Assembly (NCBI RefSeq): GCF_001640025.1
Contig: NC_031673.1
Location: forward strand, 1,674,001 to 1,738,000
Reading direction: 5' to 3'
DNA: 64,000 nucleotides
Source: Sugiyamaella lignohabitans
Taxonomy: Eukaryota > Ascomycota > Dipodascomycetes > Dipodascales > Trichomonascaceae
Notes under the pieces: generated by a model
Told to the model about the DNA's origin: nothing
Databases searched by the model: none
The model's input: only the letters and a program-made list of their open reading frames with translations
In this document: piece by piece, positions 19,978 through 29,964 of the stretch
How the letters are laid out: each line of letters opens with the position of its first letter
How positions within the stretch are numbered: the first letter of the stretch is position 1
Position numbers and translations under genes: made by a program

Positions 19978-21328
19978 GCACCCACCAACCCAAAAACCCC
20001 AAAAAACCCAGGAAGTCACGTGACTGGACCCTGAAGGGGGCTGGTTGGTGAGACAATCGGGATCGGGATGGGGCCGAGGCATCGGGTTAGCGGCGATGGC
20101 GGCAGGAGGGATTGTGATAGGGGGCAGATAATGTGGATTGAGGCGCGGGAGTGGGGTGTGACTGTTGATAGGGCATCGGCGGTCGGCAAGCGTCGCCGTT
20201 GGACCCTGTTAATGCCGTGCTGACGGCTGTGCATATTTCGGTGGATATAGCGGTAGGTGTACATATTCACGTACATATACACTTATAAAGCCAGCAGGTT
20301 TGGGTCTCAGTATATGCATCAGCTGAAACCAGCCGTAAAACTTAAACTGAACACTAGCAATAATATTAGTGGGCTCCTGACTAGTTATAAAGTTAAGCTT
20401 CAGTTCAACTCTCTCTTTCAGACTTGTTATTGGTGTCATTATTTTGGTGGTGATAATTGTAGCAGATTTTATAGAGCCGGTGTCGTATTGTTCACGGTCG
20501 GTTTTTAGTTTGTGTTCGGTCTGAGTAGCAAACGTGGTATAACCCTGTTGTGTTCGTATTTTGACATTTGAGAGATCCCTGTTGGAGTTTCTGCGAAAGC
20601 AAACAGCCTTTGAGTTCACAAAGTTTACAAGGTTTGTGGCTGGATAGTAATCGAGGTGATCTGCGGGTTCAACAGTTGGATTACAAGTGGATATTGGAGT
20701 TGAAGGTGAAGGTGAAGGTGAAGGTGAAAAAAACTTGAAGTGTGAAGTTTGCTGTTAGTGCGTATCGAGTATTTAAATTTTCTTCTGAGGTACTGATTGA
20801 GTGGCGAGGAAGTTGTATAGCTCGTGGATCTCGTGATTTTAGTGGGTGTTTTTTTTGGTCCCGTTGCCCCGGTACTGCTAGAACTAGAACTGTATCTACA
20901 ATTGTTGGAATCGGTGTAATCGCGGTGTTTCCTGTCTTGTATTAATTGAGCGGGATTTATATCAGTATCTGATAGTTGAAGGTTGTGGTATATTAGTCAT
21001 TGTGAAGTCAAGTACTGGTTATTGAGGTCATCTAGGGGATATTGCTAAGGTCCATAAGTGGTTGGTCATTGTGAAGGGTTAACTAGTTAACTACTGGTCA
21101 GAGTAGCGTGCTGTAGAGGCAATCGTCTATTAGACTACTATCATTTTTCAGCTCAGGTTCCAGTTTCAGCTCCAGCTTCAGCCTCAGCTCCAACTACGAT
21201 AGTACTCGCGACTTTCTGGTCCAGCTCTTTATCTGCTGTTGCTTTATTGGCTGCTAGGCTGGTTGGTCCATTGGACAATTGCTTCAAGTCCAAGTACCAG
21301 CTTACTTCCTATCCACTCTTGTCACGTT
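19978..21328. other. Upstream region of the Pho80-family cyclin gene
   Basis: No gene is convincing in this 1.35-kb stretch. It contains the palindrome TCACGTGA at 20016-20023, a Cbf1/Pho4-type E-box, and a GAAGGT hexamer repeat at about 20701-20728. The second half is AT-rich and pyrimidine-tract rich, typical of a leader and promoter. Confidence 0.45.
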
Positions 21329-22837
21329 ATGAATATAGAGTTGCATGATAATGGTAAAGAAGCTATGATGGATTCTGGAGGAGTGAATACAGCTAACGAT
21401 GGGGATGGTGCTGGAGATGCCAGCAATGCTCCTACAACGAATACAGACCCGAGTGCAATTACAAGTGGTGGTGATTCTGGATTACATGGAAATGAAAATG
21501 AAAACGAAAATATAGATACAAAACAAGGGACAGAGTCTAACTCGAATGAAACGACTACCGAAGAGGGACCGACTTTTGATGAGTCCTTTCCACCTCTATC
21601 GTCACAACCAGATATAATGTCCATCTCGCCTAAACAGGCATTATTTTACCTCCATCAATCATTAACCAGTCTTATAAAACTGCATGAAAACCTTCTGTTA
21701 AATCGACGAGACTCTCCAGTTGTTATTGATGACGATGTTATGGACAGTGGTAGTGAGACTGCAAGTGGTGGGTTTAGTGCTGGTACCGGTACTGGAACAG
21801 GAACCGCTGGAAGTGGTTCTAGTTATAGCAAAAACACAGGAGTTCCCGCGACAGACTCGATTGTCCAGACTTCTGGAGACGCGTCTGACGAGTTTTCTCC
21901 AATCAATTCTGGCAGCATTCCACCTCCATCTTCGTCGGCAATGGGTAACTTTCAAAATTCCCGCAGGAGGTCTCATAGATACAGTGACATCTCGCCGATT
22001 TCCATGTCTGATAGACGACTGTCTTCTGGAGGAGGTTCATCTGGACATCATATCAAATCCAATGAGGATGAAGACTACGACATATTATCACCTCATAGTC
22101 CAGGTGGCTCGAGTCACCCGTCTGGTCCACATATGGCCAACTATCAGTCGTATTTAAGAAGACAGAGAAAGACCACTTCATTACTGGCAGAAGCTGCTGA
22201 AGTAGCATCTCTGGTTTTACAAGGTGGAACTACCACTCTTCAAGACGAATACGCACGTCTCAAGAAATCGTCTATGAGTTGGCCAGCAGGCTCGCCATCC
22301 GGATCAGGCTCGTCGATTCCCTCATCTCCAGCAACATCACCAGTTTCATTGCGACCCAGTCCATCCACTGGTTCGGTGTCGTCAATCCAAGAACAAAAAC
22401 TTGTCATTGCACGACGGTTCTGGTCAAAAACGACACCGCAAATCAGTGTTCAAAAATATCTTTTACGATTATACAAGTACTGTCCATCATCTACATCAGC
22501 CTATCTATCGGCTGGGTTATACATATACCGTCTCTGCATTATCCTCCAAACGATTCCTCTCACCGATCTCAGTGTCCATAGACTGGCACTGGCAGCTATC
22601 CGCATAGCATGCAAGGGCATTGAGGACATCAACCATAGTCAATCTCGGTTTGCAATGGCGGCAGGAGTCTCAACATCGGATCTGTACCGACTGGAGATTG
22701 CCCTCCTGTTTTTACTCGACTTTAACATCAAGGTCGACCATGATGCTTTACAACGTGCTTTAGACGTATGGGCCGAGGTAGAAGTACAAGCCCGGCATGT
22801 TCTCGAGCGCCCTGTTTTGTCTCCTGTTGTCCAGTAA
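21329..22837 (+). CDS. Pho80-family cyclin (Pcl6/Pcl7/Pcl8/Pcl10-like)
   Basis: The chosen start gives 502 residues beginning MNIELHDNGKEA. An in-frame ATG 90 bp upstream (21239) would add 30 hydrophobic residues and is less likely. Residues 1-360 are acidic and Ser/Gly-rich, with one conserved-looking helix (SPKQALFYLHQSLTSLIKLHENL). The cyclin box occupies about 369-480: VQKYLLRLYKYCPSSTSAYL, then LHRLCIIL-like helices, LTDLSVHRLALAAIRIACKG, and LYRLEIALLFLLDFNI. This is the signature of cyclins that activate the Pho85 kinase in phosphate, glycogen and nutrient control. The long N-terminus fits Pcl-type members better than the compact Pho80. Which paralogue it is cannot be decided here. Confidence 0.8.
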   Translation: MNIELHDNGKEAMMDSGGVNTANDGDGAGDASNAPTTNTDPSAITSGGDSGLHGNENENENIDTKQGTESNSNETTTEEGPTFDESFPPLSSQPDIMSISPKQALFYLHQSLTSLIKLHENLLLNRRDSPVVIDDDVMDSGSETASGGFSAGTGTGTGTAGSGSSYSKNTGVPATDSIVQTSGDASDEFSPINSGSIPPPSSSAMGNFQNSRRRSHRYSDISPISMSDRRLSSGGGSSGHHIKSNEDEDYDILSPHSPGGSSHPSGPHMANYQSYLRRQRKTTSLLAEAAEVASLVLQGGTTTLQDEYARLKKSSMSWPAGSPSGSGSSIPSSPATSPVSLRPSPSTGSVSSIQEQKLVIARRFWSKTTPQISVQKYLLRLYKYCPSSTSAYLSAGLYIYRLCIILQTIPLTDLSVHRLALAAIRIACKGIEDINHSQSRFAMAAGVSTSDLYRLEIALLFLLDFNIKVDHDALQRALDVWAEVEVQARHVLERPVLSPVVQ

Positions 22838-22967
22838 ACCGTCGCTGGCAAGCTGTTGTCTTGTCTTCTGTTGTTCAGTTAACCGTCGCTGACAGGCTGT
22901 TTGTCTTGTTTCCTATGGTCCAGTAAAACAACCCACTTCTATCGCGCCATTTCTCACCACCAAGAAA

Positions 22968-23018
22968 CGAGCGAAGCGAGCTACGGGGTCTGGGGCAGCG
23001 CCCCAGCCGCCGGAGGCA
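22968..23018 (-). repeat. Single GC-rich repeat arm
   Basis: This minus arm has a GAGCGAAGCGAGC hairpin variant and core loop GGGGCAGCGCCCC. It lies 130 bp downstream of the cyclin gene stop and before the orphan secreted-protein gene. Confidence 0.85.
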
Positions 23019-23305
23019 CACGGGGGTTAATGTTTTGAGGCCGTTTATATAGTTGGATCTGCTTTATGCTTCTCTGAAAGTGTACACTATTTATTAATTT
23101 GATCATCTTTTATCATAAATTATGCGACGATTCCGAATCCAGAAAGGCCGAGACAGCAAGATCGCGGTCCAGAACAATCCTGTAATCAGTAACAGAACAA
23201 GCATCGCTAGAGGCTAACCCATTGAACCAGGAGGCTGCATTTGTCACAGGGCAACGGCAAGCAAACAGCGCTCTTTCTCCCTGGGGGTGGAAAACATGAC
23301 TACTG

Positions 23306-24217
23306 ATGAAAATACAACTCTGCAGCATTGTACTGGTGTTGTTGTCTCTTGGCTGTCCTATAACTTGTACCTGGCTAGTGCGCGAAGACAAAGTGTGCGA
23401 CCCCGGGGAAGAAAACTTCCTGTTTCCATATACCGGGTTCCGGATCCAACGCCAGTACACCTATGGGTTCCCGATGTTGCATCACGTCCGCTTGTCACAT
23501 TGCGACCACGGAGTCGTCGATATGGAGGCGTTTGTGGTGACAGACCGCAACACGGATCTGGTATGGGCAACAGATATGTGTATGAACAGTCAAATGTGCT
23601 TTCGAGCTGTTCGATATAAAAAGTATGCCAGACGAAGCATGAACATCTATCTTCCCTACACAGCGGTAGGTGGAATATTTCTGTGTCCAGGAAACAACAC
23701 TGTTTGTACAAATGAAAACGCCCGTCCTATTCTGCCTTTAATTGCAGACAGGATCTGGTTACAATGGTACGATTTCCCTAAATACAGACGAATTGTACAA
23801 CGAATCCCGTATTTATCGACCCCCAACTACGTCGACCCACGGTATCCACACCGACAGGATAAAGGAGCCGAATGGGCGTCGAAACTGGATATCAACGAAG
23901 ACTACGAGTACTCGATGGCCGACTCGTTAACAATATCAGCAGTGGTGAACCGAGTGCTCGACGTACTCAACAACATCTTCAGCATCTCGCCAGGCTATCT
24001 CGTCTGGGAGCACGACCCCGTTGTCACGGAGCTGCGAAAAGACACCCGCGACACCCTGGCACCCAAACTGATGCGAAAACTGCTCGCCCTGCTCATGACA
24101 CCAGGCTCGCACCCGCAACTCCACCGTTTCCTCCAAGCCATCCAAACCGAGCTCGAACCACTCGACTCGATCCACGACGACACCGTCATCCAGCACGCCG
24201 AACTTCTGCCCCCGTAA
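23306..24217 (+). CDS. Orphan secreted or ER-lumenal protein
   Basis: I do not recognise this 303-residue protein. It begins with a clear signal peptide (MKIQLCSIVLVLLSLGCPITC), cleavable near residue 21-23. The next 140 residues contain about seven cysteines (CDPGEENF, HCDHG, DMCMNSQMCF, LCPGNNTVCTN), which suggests disulfide bonds and an extracellular or lumenal domain. There is one N-glycosylation sequon, NNT, near residue 133. From about residue 205 the chain is helical and charged with no cysteines. No second membrane segment or GPI signal is visible. The gene is convergent with the FLC gene across a 253-bp gap that holds a composite GC-rich repeat. Confidence 0.7.
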   Translation: MKIQLCSIVLVLLSLGCPITCTWLVREDKVCDPGEENFLFPYTGFRIQRQYTYGFPMLHHVRLSHCDHGVVDMEAFVVTDRNTDLVWATDMCMNSQMCFRAVRYKKYARRSMNIYLPYTAVGGIFLCPGNNTVCTNENARPILPLIADRIWLQWYDFPKYRRIVQRIPYLSTPNYVDPRYPHRQDKGAEWASKLDINEDYEYSMADSLTISAVVNRVLDVLNNIFSISPGYLVWEHDPVVTELRKDTRDTLAPKLMRKLLALLMTPGSHPQLHRFLQAIQTELEPLDSIHDDTVIQHAELLPP

Positions 24218-24244
24218 CACAGCTGTATCCACCCCGTGCCACGC

Positions 24245-24384
24245 TGCCTCCGGCGGCTGGGGCTCCGCCCCAGAACCCGCTGCTCCTCTCGCTCCGCTCG
24301 AGTCGAACCCCCCTCCACGATCCCAGCAATCTCCTGCGAAGCAGGAGCTACGGGGTCTGGGGCGAAGCCCCAGTCGCCGGAGGC
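24245..24384 (-). repeat. GC-rich composite repeat in a convergent gap
   Basis: The full-length composite (140 bp) is in inverted orientation: CTCGAG-type arm 24245-24305, then the CTCCTGC-type arm 24330-24384. Its spacer, read on the minus strand, resembles the consensus ATTGCTGGGA. It fills over half of the gap between two convergent stop codons. Confidence 0.92.
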
Positions 24385-24470
24385 AGCACCCCATCACAGT
24401 ACAAATGAAACCCGGTTAATACATGACAAGAAATCTATAAATAATTGGAGAAAATGCAAGAGGCGGCCGG

Positions 24471-26603
24471 TCACTCGGCGAGCGGCTCCCAGGCGGTTTT
24501 GACGTCCTGTTTGGAGGCGGTACGCGGGGTGGCGCTGGACTCGGACTCGTCGTATGTCGACACCTCGTAGCCAGAATGGCGCTTTTCGCTGGGGTACGAC
24601 GACGATATTGAGGCGTCGTCGGCTCCGGTGTGTGGCGATGGGTGCAACAGACCAGCGTCGTCGTGGTCGGCTCGAGCTGCCGCTCCGAGTGCTGTGAACT
24701 CGCCAAGAACGTCGGGGTTGGGCTTCCCTTGTTCTTGGATAAACGAGGCTCGGTCGTCTTTGGCTGGCTTGTATCTGCTGTCGGGGTTCTTGAAGAAAAT
24801 GACAATAGTACAGGTAATGAGCGTGAATAACAGCAGCACAAGTGAAAATGCCGCGTTGAGCACAAAAAAGATGACTCCCATAATCGACGATACGTACATG
24901 GGTTGGCCAAACAGTCCTGAAAAGAACATGAAAAAGAACGCATTCAACGTCAAGATACTGCCAATAGTAATGTTAATAGCATTCGTGATCTTGTCCATAT
25001 ATGGCTTCTTGATTCCCACGAGAATCACAAACGCCAATTCGATAATGAAAATGGCGATACCTTGAGTCTTGCCGCTGGATTGTGCAAACGAAATGAAACA
25101 TGCCTTGACAAAGGTGTAAATGAGCACAGGGGCAATGAAATAATAGTGGTTGCCTTCAAATTGGGTGTACAAAAATCCATACTTGTTAATAACCTCGGGC
25201 TCGGAATACAGCAAATATACTGGAGTATCGTGAGTGGCAATAGATCGTTGGCCAATCACAAACACTTTAAACGAGTTCCACGCCAAAATACCAATGGACA
25301 AAATCAGGAAAAACACTGCCAAAATAATCACGGCAGCCGAGTCGCGTTCAATAAACTCCCACAACGACAAAATCAGCAGCTGCGAAAATCCAATAAACAC
25401 CAGTCGCAAAATAGTGCCTTTCAACATGGCTTTCCAGTTGGTTCGGAAGTAGTCATACTTTGACTTGAACGCAAAAATCAGCACAAATCTGACAAATGCA
25501 AATACAATAGCCAGAGCCACACAAATGAGTACGAAAAAGGTGAATCCAGTGAGAACAACGGCTGTTTGCTCAATACCGGCTTGATATGCCATACGCTTGA
25601 TACCACGAAGCACCAATAAAGTAGACGAGCTATGAGCGACAGTATCGATTTTGCCTTCTGAAGTGCCTCGACTGGCAAGTAATCGCACATTACGAGACAA
25701 AAAGTCGCTGACAGTTTGACCATGAGTAGCTAAAAAGTCTCTGAAACGCGGGTTCAAGTAGTTTTCAAGGACATTTCTCTTTTGCACGAGGATCGAAATA
25801 GTCTTGAATCGAAGATATGTGGTGGGTGTACCACCTGTAGCCTGGACATACCAACGGAAAATCTTTTGCATAAACTCAACCTCAATAAGACCCATGGACC
25901 ACGCGAGATTCTGAGCCCATGCTGAAGCAATAGGAGGAACTCTATCAACAGCCTGCATACAAACAATAACCACCGACTGGAAGTAAGCAAATAAAGCCAA
26001 CGAGTTGGTAGCGACATGAGCTGCTGTGTAGGAATTACCCCACATGGACAGAATAGCAGATGTCAATAAACCAATACCAGAAATGACAGCCGTGACCCAC
26101 TTGACAGCCACATGGTCAACAGTCTTAGTATTGGTGAACGAGGCCTGAATACATGCTTGCATGGTATTTGTATCATCGAGAATTCGAACATATACAACAG
26201 CATCAATATCCGGAACATTATAAGCAACTCCAGGAATGCTGCTGACAATGGATTCGGATAAAGTTGAGTGTGATTGGATATCGATCTGGCCCGAAGTCAA
26301 CGGACACAACTGGTTCATGTTCATATCACACGGATCAAGTTTTTTCTCGATAATATTAATACCGTACGCATATACCGTCACCAGAGCAGTGACATTACCG
26401 GAAATAGCCACATTGGCCGACACATCATAACTGACAGTCCTGTTGTCGGGCGTAAAAACCACATCAAACTCAGACGCCGTCAACGCCGAGTTCTCCATAC
26501 AAGTGACGAGTGATGAGGCCTTCAAAATGTTCTCGGCACGAGCTCCTGCCACCCATGACGACACTGCCAATGCCACAAACGAAAGCAACCGTCTGCCAAC
26601 CAT
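24471..26603 (-). CDS. FLC1: FLC-family (flavin carrier/TRP-like) membrane protein
   Basis: This 710-residue protein belongs to the fungal Flc1/2/3 family of TRP-related membrane proteins of the ER, Golgi or vacuole, linked to FAD import, calcium handling and cell-wall integrity. A signal peptide (1-23, ending GARAEN) is followed by an ML-like lumenal domain to about 165 with paired cysteines (TCMEN, DPCDMNMNQLCP, TMQACIQ). About nine or more hydrophobic segments follow between 170 and 590, such as AGIEQTAVVLTGFTFFVLIC and AVIILAVFFLILSIGILAW. The C-terminal 100 residues are hydrophilic and Ser/Glu-rich, probably cytosolic. Assignment to the family is firm; which FLC paralogue is not, so the symbol is approximate. 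Confidence 0.88.
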   Translation of the reverse strand: MVGRRLLSFVALAVSSWVAGARAENILKASSLVTCMENSALTASEFDVVFTPDNRTVSYDVSANVAISGNVTALVTVYAYGINIIEKKLDPCDMNMNQLCPLTSGQIDIQSHSTLSESIVSSIPGVAYNVPDIDAVVYVRILDDTNTMQACIQASFTNTKTVDHVAVKWVTAVISGIGLLTSAILSMWGNSYTAAHVATNSLALFAYFQSVVIVCMQAVDRVPPIASAWAQNLAWSMGLIEVEFMQKIFRWYVQATGGTPTTYLRFKTISILVQKRNVLENYLNPRFRDFLATHGQTVSDFLSRNVRLLASRGTSEGKIDTVAHSSSTLLVLRGIKRMAYQAGIEQTAVVLTGFTFFVLICVALAIVFAFVRFVLIFAFKSKYDYFRTNWKAMLKGTILRLVFIGFSQLLILSLWEFIERDSAAVIILAVFFLILSIGILAWNSFKVFVIGQRSIATHDTPVYLLYSEPEVINKYGFLYTQFEGNHYYFIAPVLIYTFVKACFISFAQSSGKTQGIAIFIIELAFVILVGIKKPYMDKITNAINITIGSILTLNAFFFMFFSGLFGQPMYVSSIMGVIFFVLNAAFSLVLLLFTLITCTIVIFFKNPDSRYKPAKDDRASFIQEQGKPNPDVLGEFTALGAAARADHDDAGLLHPSPHTGADDASISSSYPSEKRHSGYEVSTYDESESSATPRTASKQDVKTAWEPLAE

Positions 26604-26647
26604 CTTTCACTGCTGTTGTTAGCACGGGTCCTTTCAGGGGTGAGGTG

Positions 26648-26853
26648 TGCCTCCGGCGGCTGGGGCTCTGCCCCAGACCCCGTGGCTCCTCTCGCTTCGC
26701 TCGAGTCGGGTTTGGGGGGTGACACGAGCGTCTGGCGGGGTTGAAAAGTCCGCGAACCACTGATCCAGATAGTTCTGGGACCCCCCGACGCTCGACTCGA
26801 GCGAAGCGAGAGGAGCCACGGGGTCTGGGGCAGAGCCCCAGCCGCCGGAGGCA
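26648..26853. repeat. GC-rich repeat, two CTCGAG-type arms facing
   Basis: The plus arm 26648-26708 and minus arm 26793-26853 are near-perfect inverted copies, both with the CTCTG core loop, separated by 84 bp. The pair lies 45 bp upstream of the FLC start codon, so it may be in its promoter or leader. Confidence 0.92.
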
Positions 26854-27738
26854 TACTCGCCCCGCCGAAAATGAACACTTACGAAATAGATTTTGGAGCG
26901 AGGGGAAAATGGACAGAAAAACTGAAGGAAAAAAAAAAAGGACCAGGGCCGATACTGGATTAACGAGAGAGACCCGGGGGTGTGTTCAGAGGGCAAATCA
27001 GACCGGAAGTTGGGGAAACAAGCCAAAACAAAAAACGGGTGGTTTGGATACTTTTTCCTGAAGTCGTTCGGCTGGTGCTGGTGACTAGCGACAGAAATAA
27101 AAATATTTTAATCTCAGTCGAGCTTCAGTTGCCAAAAGTGCCTGGTTCGTTGTCAAAGCCGAATGGTGAGTCGCTGGGTCGCTGGAAAATGTATCAGCCT
27201 TGTTTTCGGGCCAGAGCCTAACCCTTGATATTGGAAAAAGTATTTTTAGGCACTTCAGATCTGGCAGCAGCAGCGGCACAGCAGCTCCAGTAGCGTCTGG
27301 CTCTAGCGGAAAATAGCAGGTGGCAGGCTGCACTCCCAGGGCGTTTGACCTGATCTGGGTTTCTGTAGTTTCTTCCTCGGTCACCGGCTCTTTTCCTCCA
27401 CTGTCAATTTTTGGGCCCTGTTGGTTCTGTTTACTCGGATTTTTGGGGGTTTTGGTATTAAAAAACCCAGAAAATAGTACAAACTAGCCGGGTATGACCC
27501 GAATGTAGTCGCAGTTCCGTGCTATAGCCCCGCTGCCAGCTGCATTCGAATGACATCGACGGCATGTATAATTGCTTTTGCCCGGATTTTTGGCTATCGA
27601 AAATCAATTCTCTGGGTACGGGTAAAACACAAAGAATGCTCGCGATACCCAGAAGTGACGACACTTGGAGGGGCTCAGGAGGGGCTCTGGTGGGGTTTCG
27701 GCGGGGGATAAGGTGGGGAGTGTCTGGGGGAGGGGGTC

Positions 27739-27799
27739 TGCCTCCGGCGGCTGGGGCTCTGCCCCAGACCCCGTGGCTCCTCTCGCTTCGCTCGAGTCG
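27739..27799 (+). repeat. Single GC-rich repeat arm
   Basis: A plus arm with the CTCGAG-type hairpin and CTCTG core loop. It is preceded by a G-rich tract (GGGGGAGGGGGTC), a flank feature seen at many copies. Confidence 0.9.
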
Positions 27800-29631
27800 A
27801 GTGTGTGGTGTCGGCAGTGTTGGGGTCGGGAGGAGCTCTGCTGCATTGTTTATCAGCCAGACTGTATCGTGGAAATCTGTCTGTCTGGCTATAGGGAGAG
27901 CATGGCTGGTAATCTAATAGAGTTTTGCCGATTGGACTAAGAGGCGTTATACGAAGCTTGACTCGATTGCGAGAGGGCAGGAGTGGAGAGAGAGCTTATT
28001 TATTGAGGTGGTTGGAAATTACAGTTATAGCAATTAAGACTGGTGAGGGAGTTGAGGGGTTGAGGGCTGAGGATGAAGAGAGACTGAGAGATGAGCGGAT
28101 AGGGGATGATGAGGGGCTCCTGCTACATGCACATACGCATGTCTATCATCGTCGCTCCAGCAATGTACATATGGTGATAGCAGCAAATCTCTTGGCTAGA
28201 GCTGTTTGGGACTATCGCTTATCAGCTGAACATCGGACATTGTACATTGTACCTCGATACTAATTTTTCTTGCTATTTGACCAGTCACTATATACACTAA
28301 CCTGATCCTTCGTATAACATAGCTAGTATGTGAGTATCGATAACTGCCTGTGTGACAACAAGGGTCTGATAGTCTGTCTTGACTACTGCCTGATACTCTA
28401 CAGAATACAATGTATAGTGTATAGCGTAGTTCACTGAGAGCTGACAGATCTAGGTAAATACAAAATATATAGGTAGCTGTTTATACCATGTATATTTATA
28501 TCTTTATATCTTTATATCTTTCTATATATGTTTCAGCTAAGTTGCCGAGAATATCACCACCTTAGCCGCCCATCACCTGCTGTCGGTCCGACAATACCAG
28601 TAAACGGTTATGTGATGCTCAAGTATCTTGCGCTTGTCGGCTATTTTTCCTCCATCAGCTCTTTATAACCTCCAATACAAACCCAATACAAGTAAAATTT
28701 GATTTCCATGAACCTACCGTACCCCTTCTCTTCTGAGGCTCTCTAAAAAATGCCCCACCTGCCCCCCATTTTTTCTCTCTCCCGGCAGCCCCTCCCCCTG
28801 TAGCTCTGCCGCTCACCGTTGACTGCCACACGCACAACACCTCCTTGCCCTGTCAATCCGTGAGAATATGCAAGATATAGTTCTCTGCCCAAACAGCGGG
28901 TAACTGGCAAAAGGGGTAGTTGCATAATGGCATACCGACTGGTAAGCAGCGAATGTCAGATCACTGACATCAGAATTCAAGATATGGATTTCGAACTTCT
29001 TTAAACACTCTGACCAGCCAGAGGAGAAGAAAAGGAGAAGAAAGGAGAAGTTAAGTTGGACCCCTGAACAGAGAGCCAAAGGGAGACCAATCTTTTCGCA
29101 AGATTAAAATGGATCTTTAGAGCCAGTATCCAGAGTCTACCATGCAATGAACTGTCCCAAAAGAGTCCAACCAATCACCTTTGGTGCTATGAGTCTAGTC
29201 GATGCACTGAATTATTGAAATTGAAGCCTCTAGCGAACCACAATTCCTCTTTAGCCACTGACGACGAGTTACCATTGATCAAGTCATGTGACTACATTGC
29301 ATCAAAGATCGTTTATCGGCTTGCATCTCCTGCAATGATTATCCTCAGGCGTCCCGTATCAAGATCCAAACCATATGTCACGGTCGAAGCTGATAATTTC
29401 TAATTTCTTTACAAGTGCAACAGCATCTCTTGGAGTTCTGGCGCTTTTCTTTTCAGGCTGAACACCCCCACGCAATATTTCACTCTGTAGCCACAACTCT
29501 CGTTCCTCTGAATTAGAGACGGTTATTGAAGGGCACTTCCCTTTGTTTTCAGTTTTTGAGGGGTCGAGTCTTTTCTGGGTTCGAGCCTTTTCTGGGTTCT
29601 GAAACTCATCTGACGAGTGGTGAGGGGGGAC

Positions 29632-29821
29632 TGCCTCCGGCGGCTGGGGCTCCGCCCCAGACCCTGGTTGCTCCTCTCGCTGCGCTCGAGTCGGACCCTC
29701 CGCACTCGCTGTTTCTCTCCGAGAGGGTCTCACCCACAGAACACGGGACCCACTACGCCCGACTCGAGCGCAGCGAGAGGAGCAACCAGGGTCTGGGGCG
29801 GAGCCCCAGCCGCCGGAGGCA
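29632..29821. repeat. GC-rich repeat, two CTCGAG-type arms facing
   Basis: The plus arm is 29632-29693 and the minus arm 29760-29821. Both have the CTGCGCTCGAG/CTCGAGCGCAG variant, so the arms match each other better than they match most other copies. The flanks GGGGAC and GTGTCCCC extend the symmetry. Confidence 0.92.
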
Positions 29822-29897
29822 TGTGTCCCCAGGCAGCGGTGCGGGGTAATGCTCGGCCCTGGTCCGTGAACCCCCACATGCATGTGAGATGTATGAT

Positions 29898-29918
29898 CCA
29901 ATGGCAGAAGTATATAAA
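29898..29918 (+). promoter_or_regulatory. CCAAT box and TATA box of the DUF2264 gene
   Basis: ATCCAATGG is followed closely by TATATAAA at 29911-29918, about 47 bp before the ATG at 29965. The spacing suits a short leader. Confidence 0.5.
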
Positions 29919-29964
29919 CCCCAGAAAATTGGAATTTTTGGGGAAAGCGAATTGAATTTCAAGG

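Larger units (their letters stand above)
26854..29964. other. Gene-poor 3.1-kb divergent region between FLC and the DUF2264 gene
   Basis: ORFs here are short, low in conserved character, or produced by repeat arms (27739-27799 and 29632-29821). A TTTATATC tandem run lies near 28494-28522. The proximal end has promoter signals for the DUF2264 gene. I see no gene I can support. Confidence 0.5.

Noticed and set aside
20016..20023. TCACGTGA as a phosphate-control site for the cyclin gene
   Set aside because: It is 1.3 kb from the cyclin start and closer to the RPL1 end; a single E-box at that distance is weak evidence.
21239..21328. N-terminal 30-residue hydrophobic extension of the cyclin
   Set aside because: A membrane-like N-terminus is not expected in a Pho85 cyclin; the second ATG begins a hydrophilic N-terminus typical of the family.
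27925..28263. 112-codon ORF in the FLC-DUF2264 desert
   Set aside because: Its composition and frame show no recognisable domain, and no splice or promoter context supports it.
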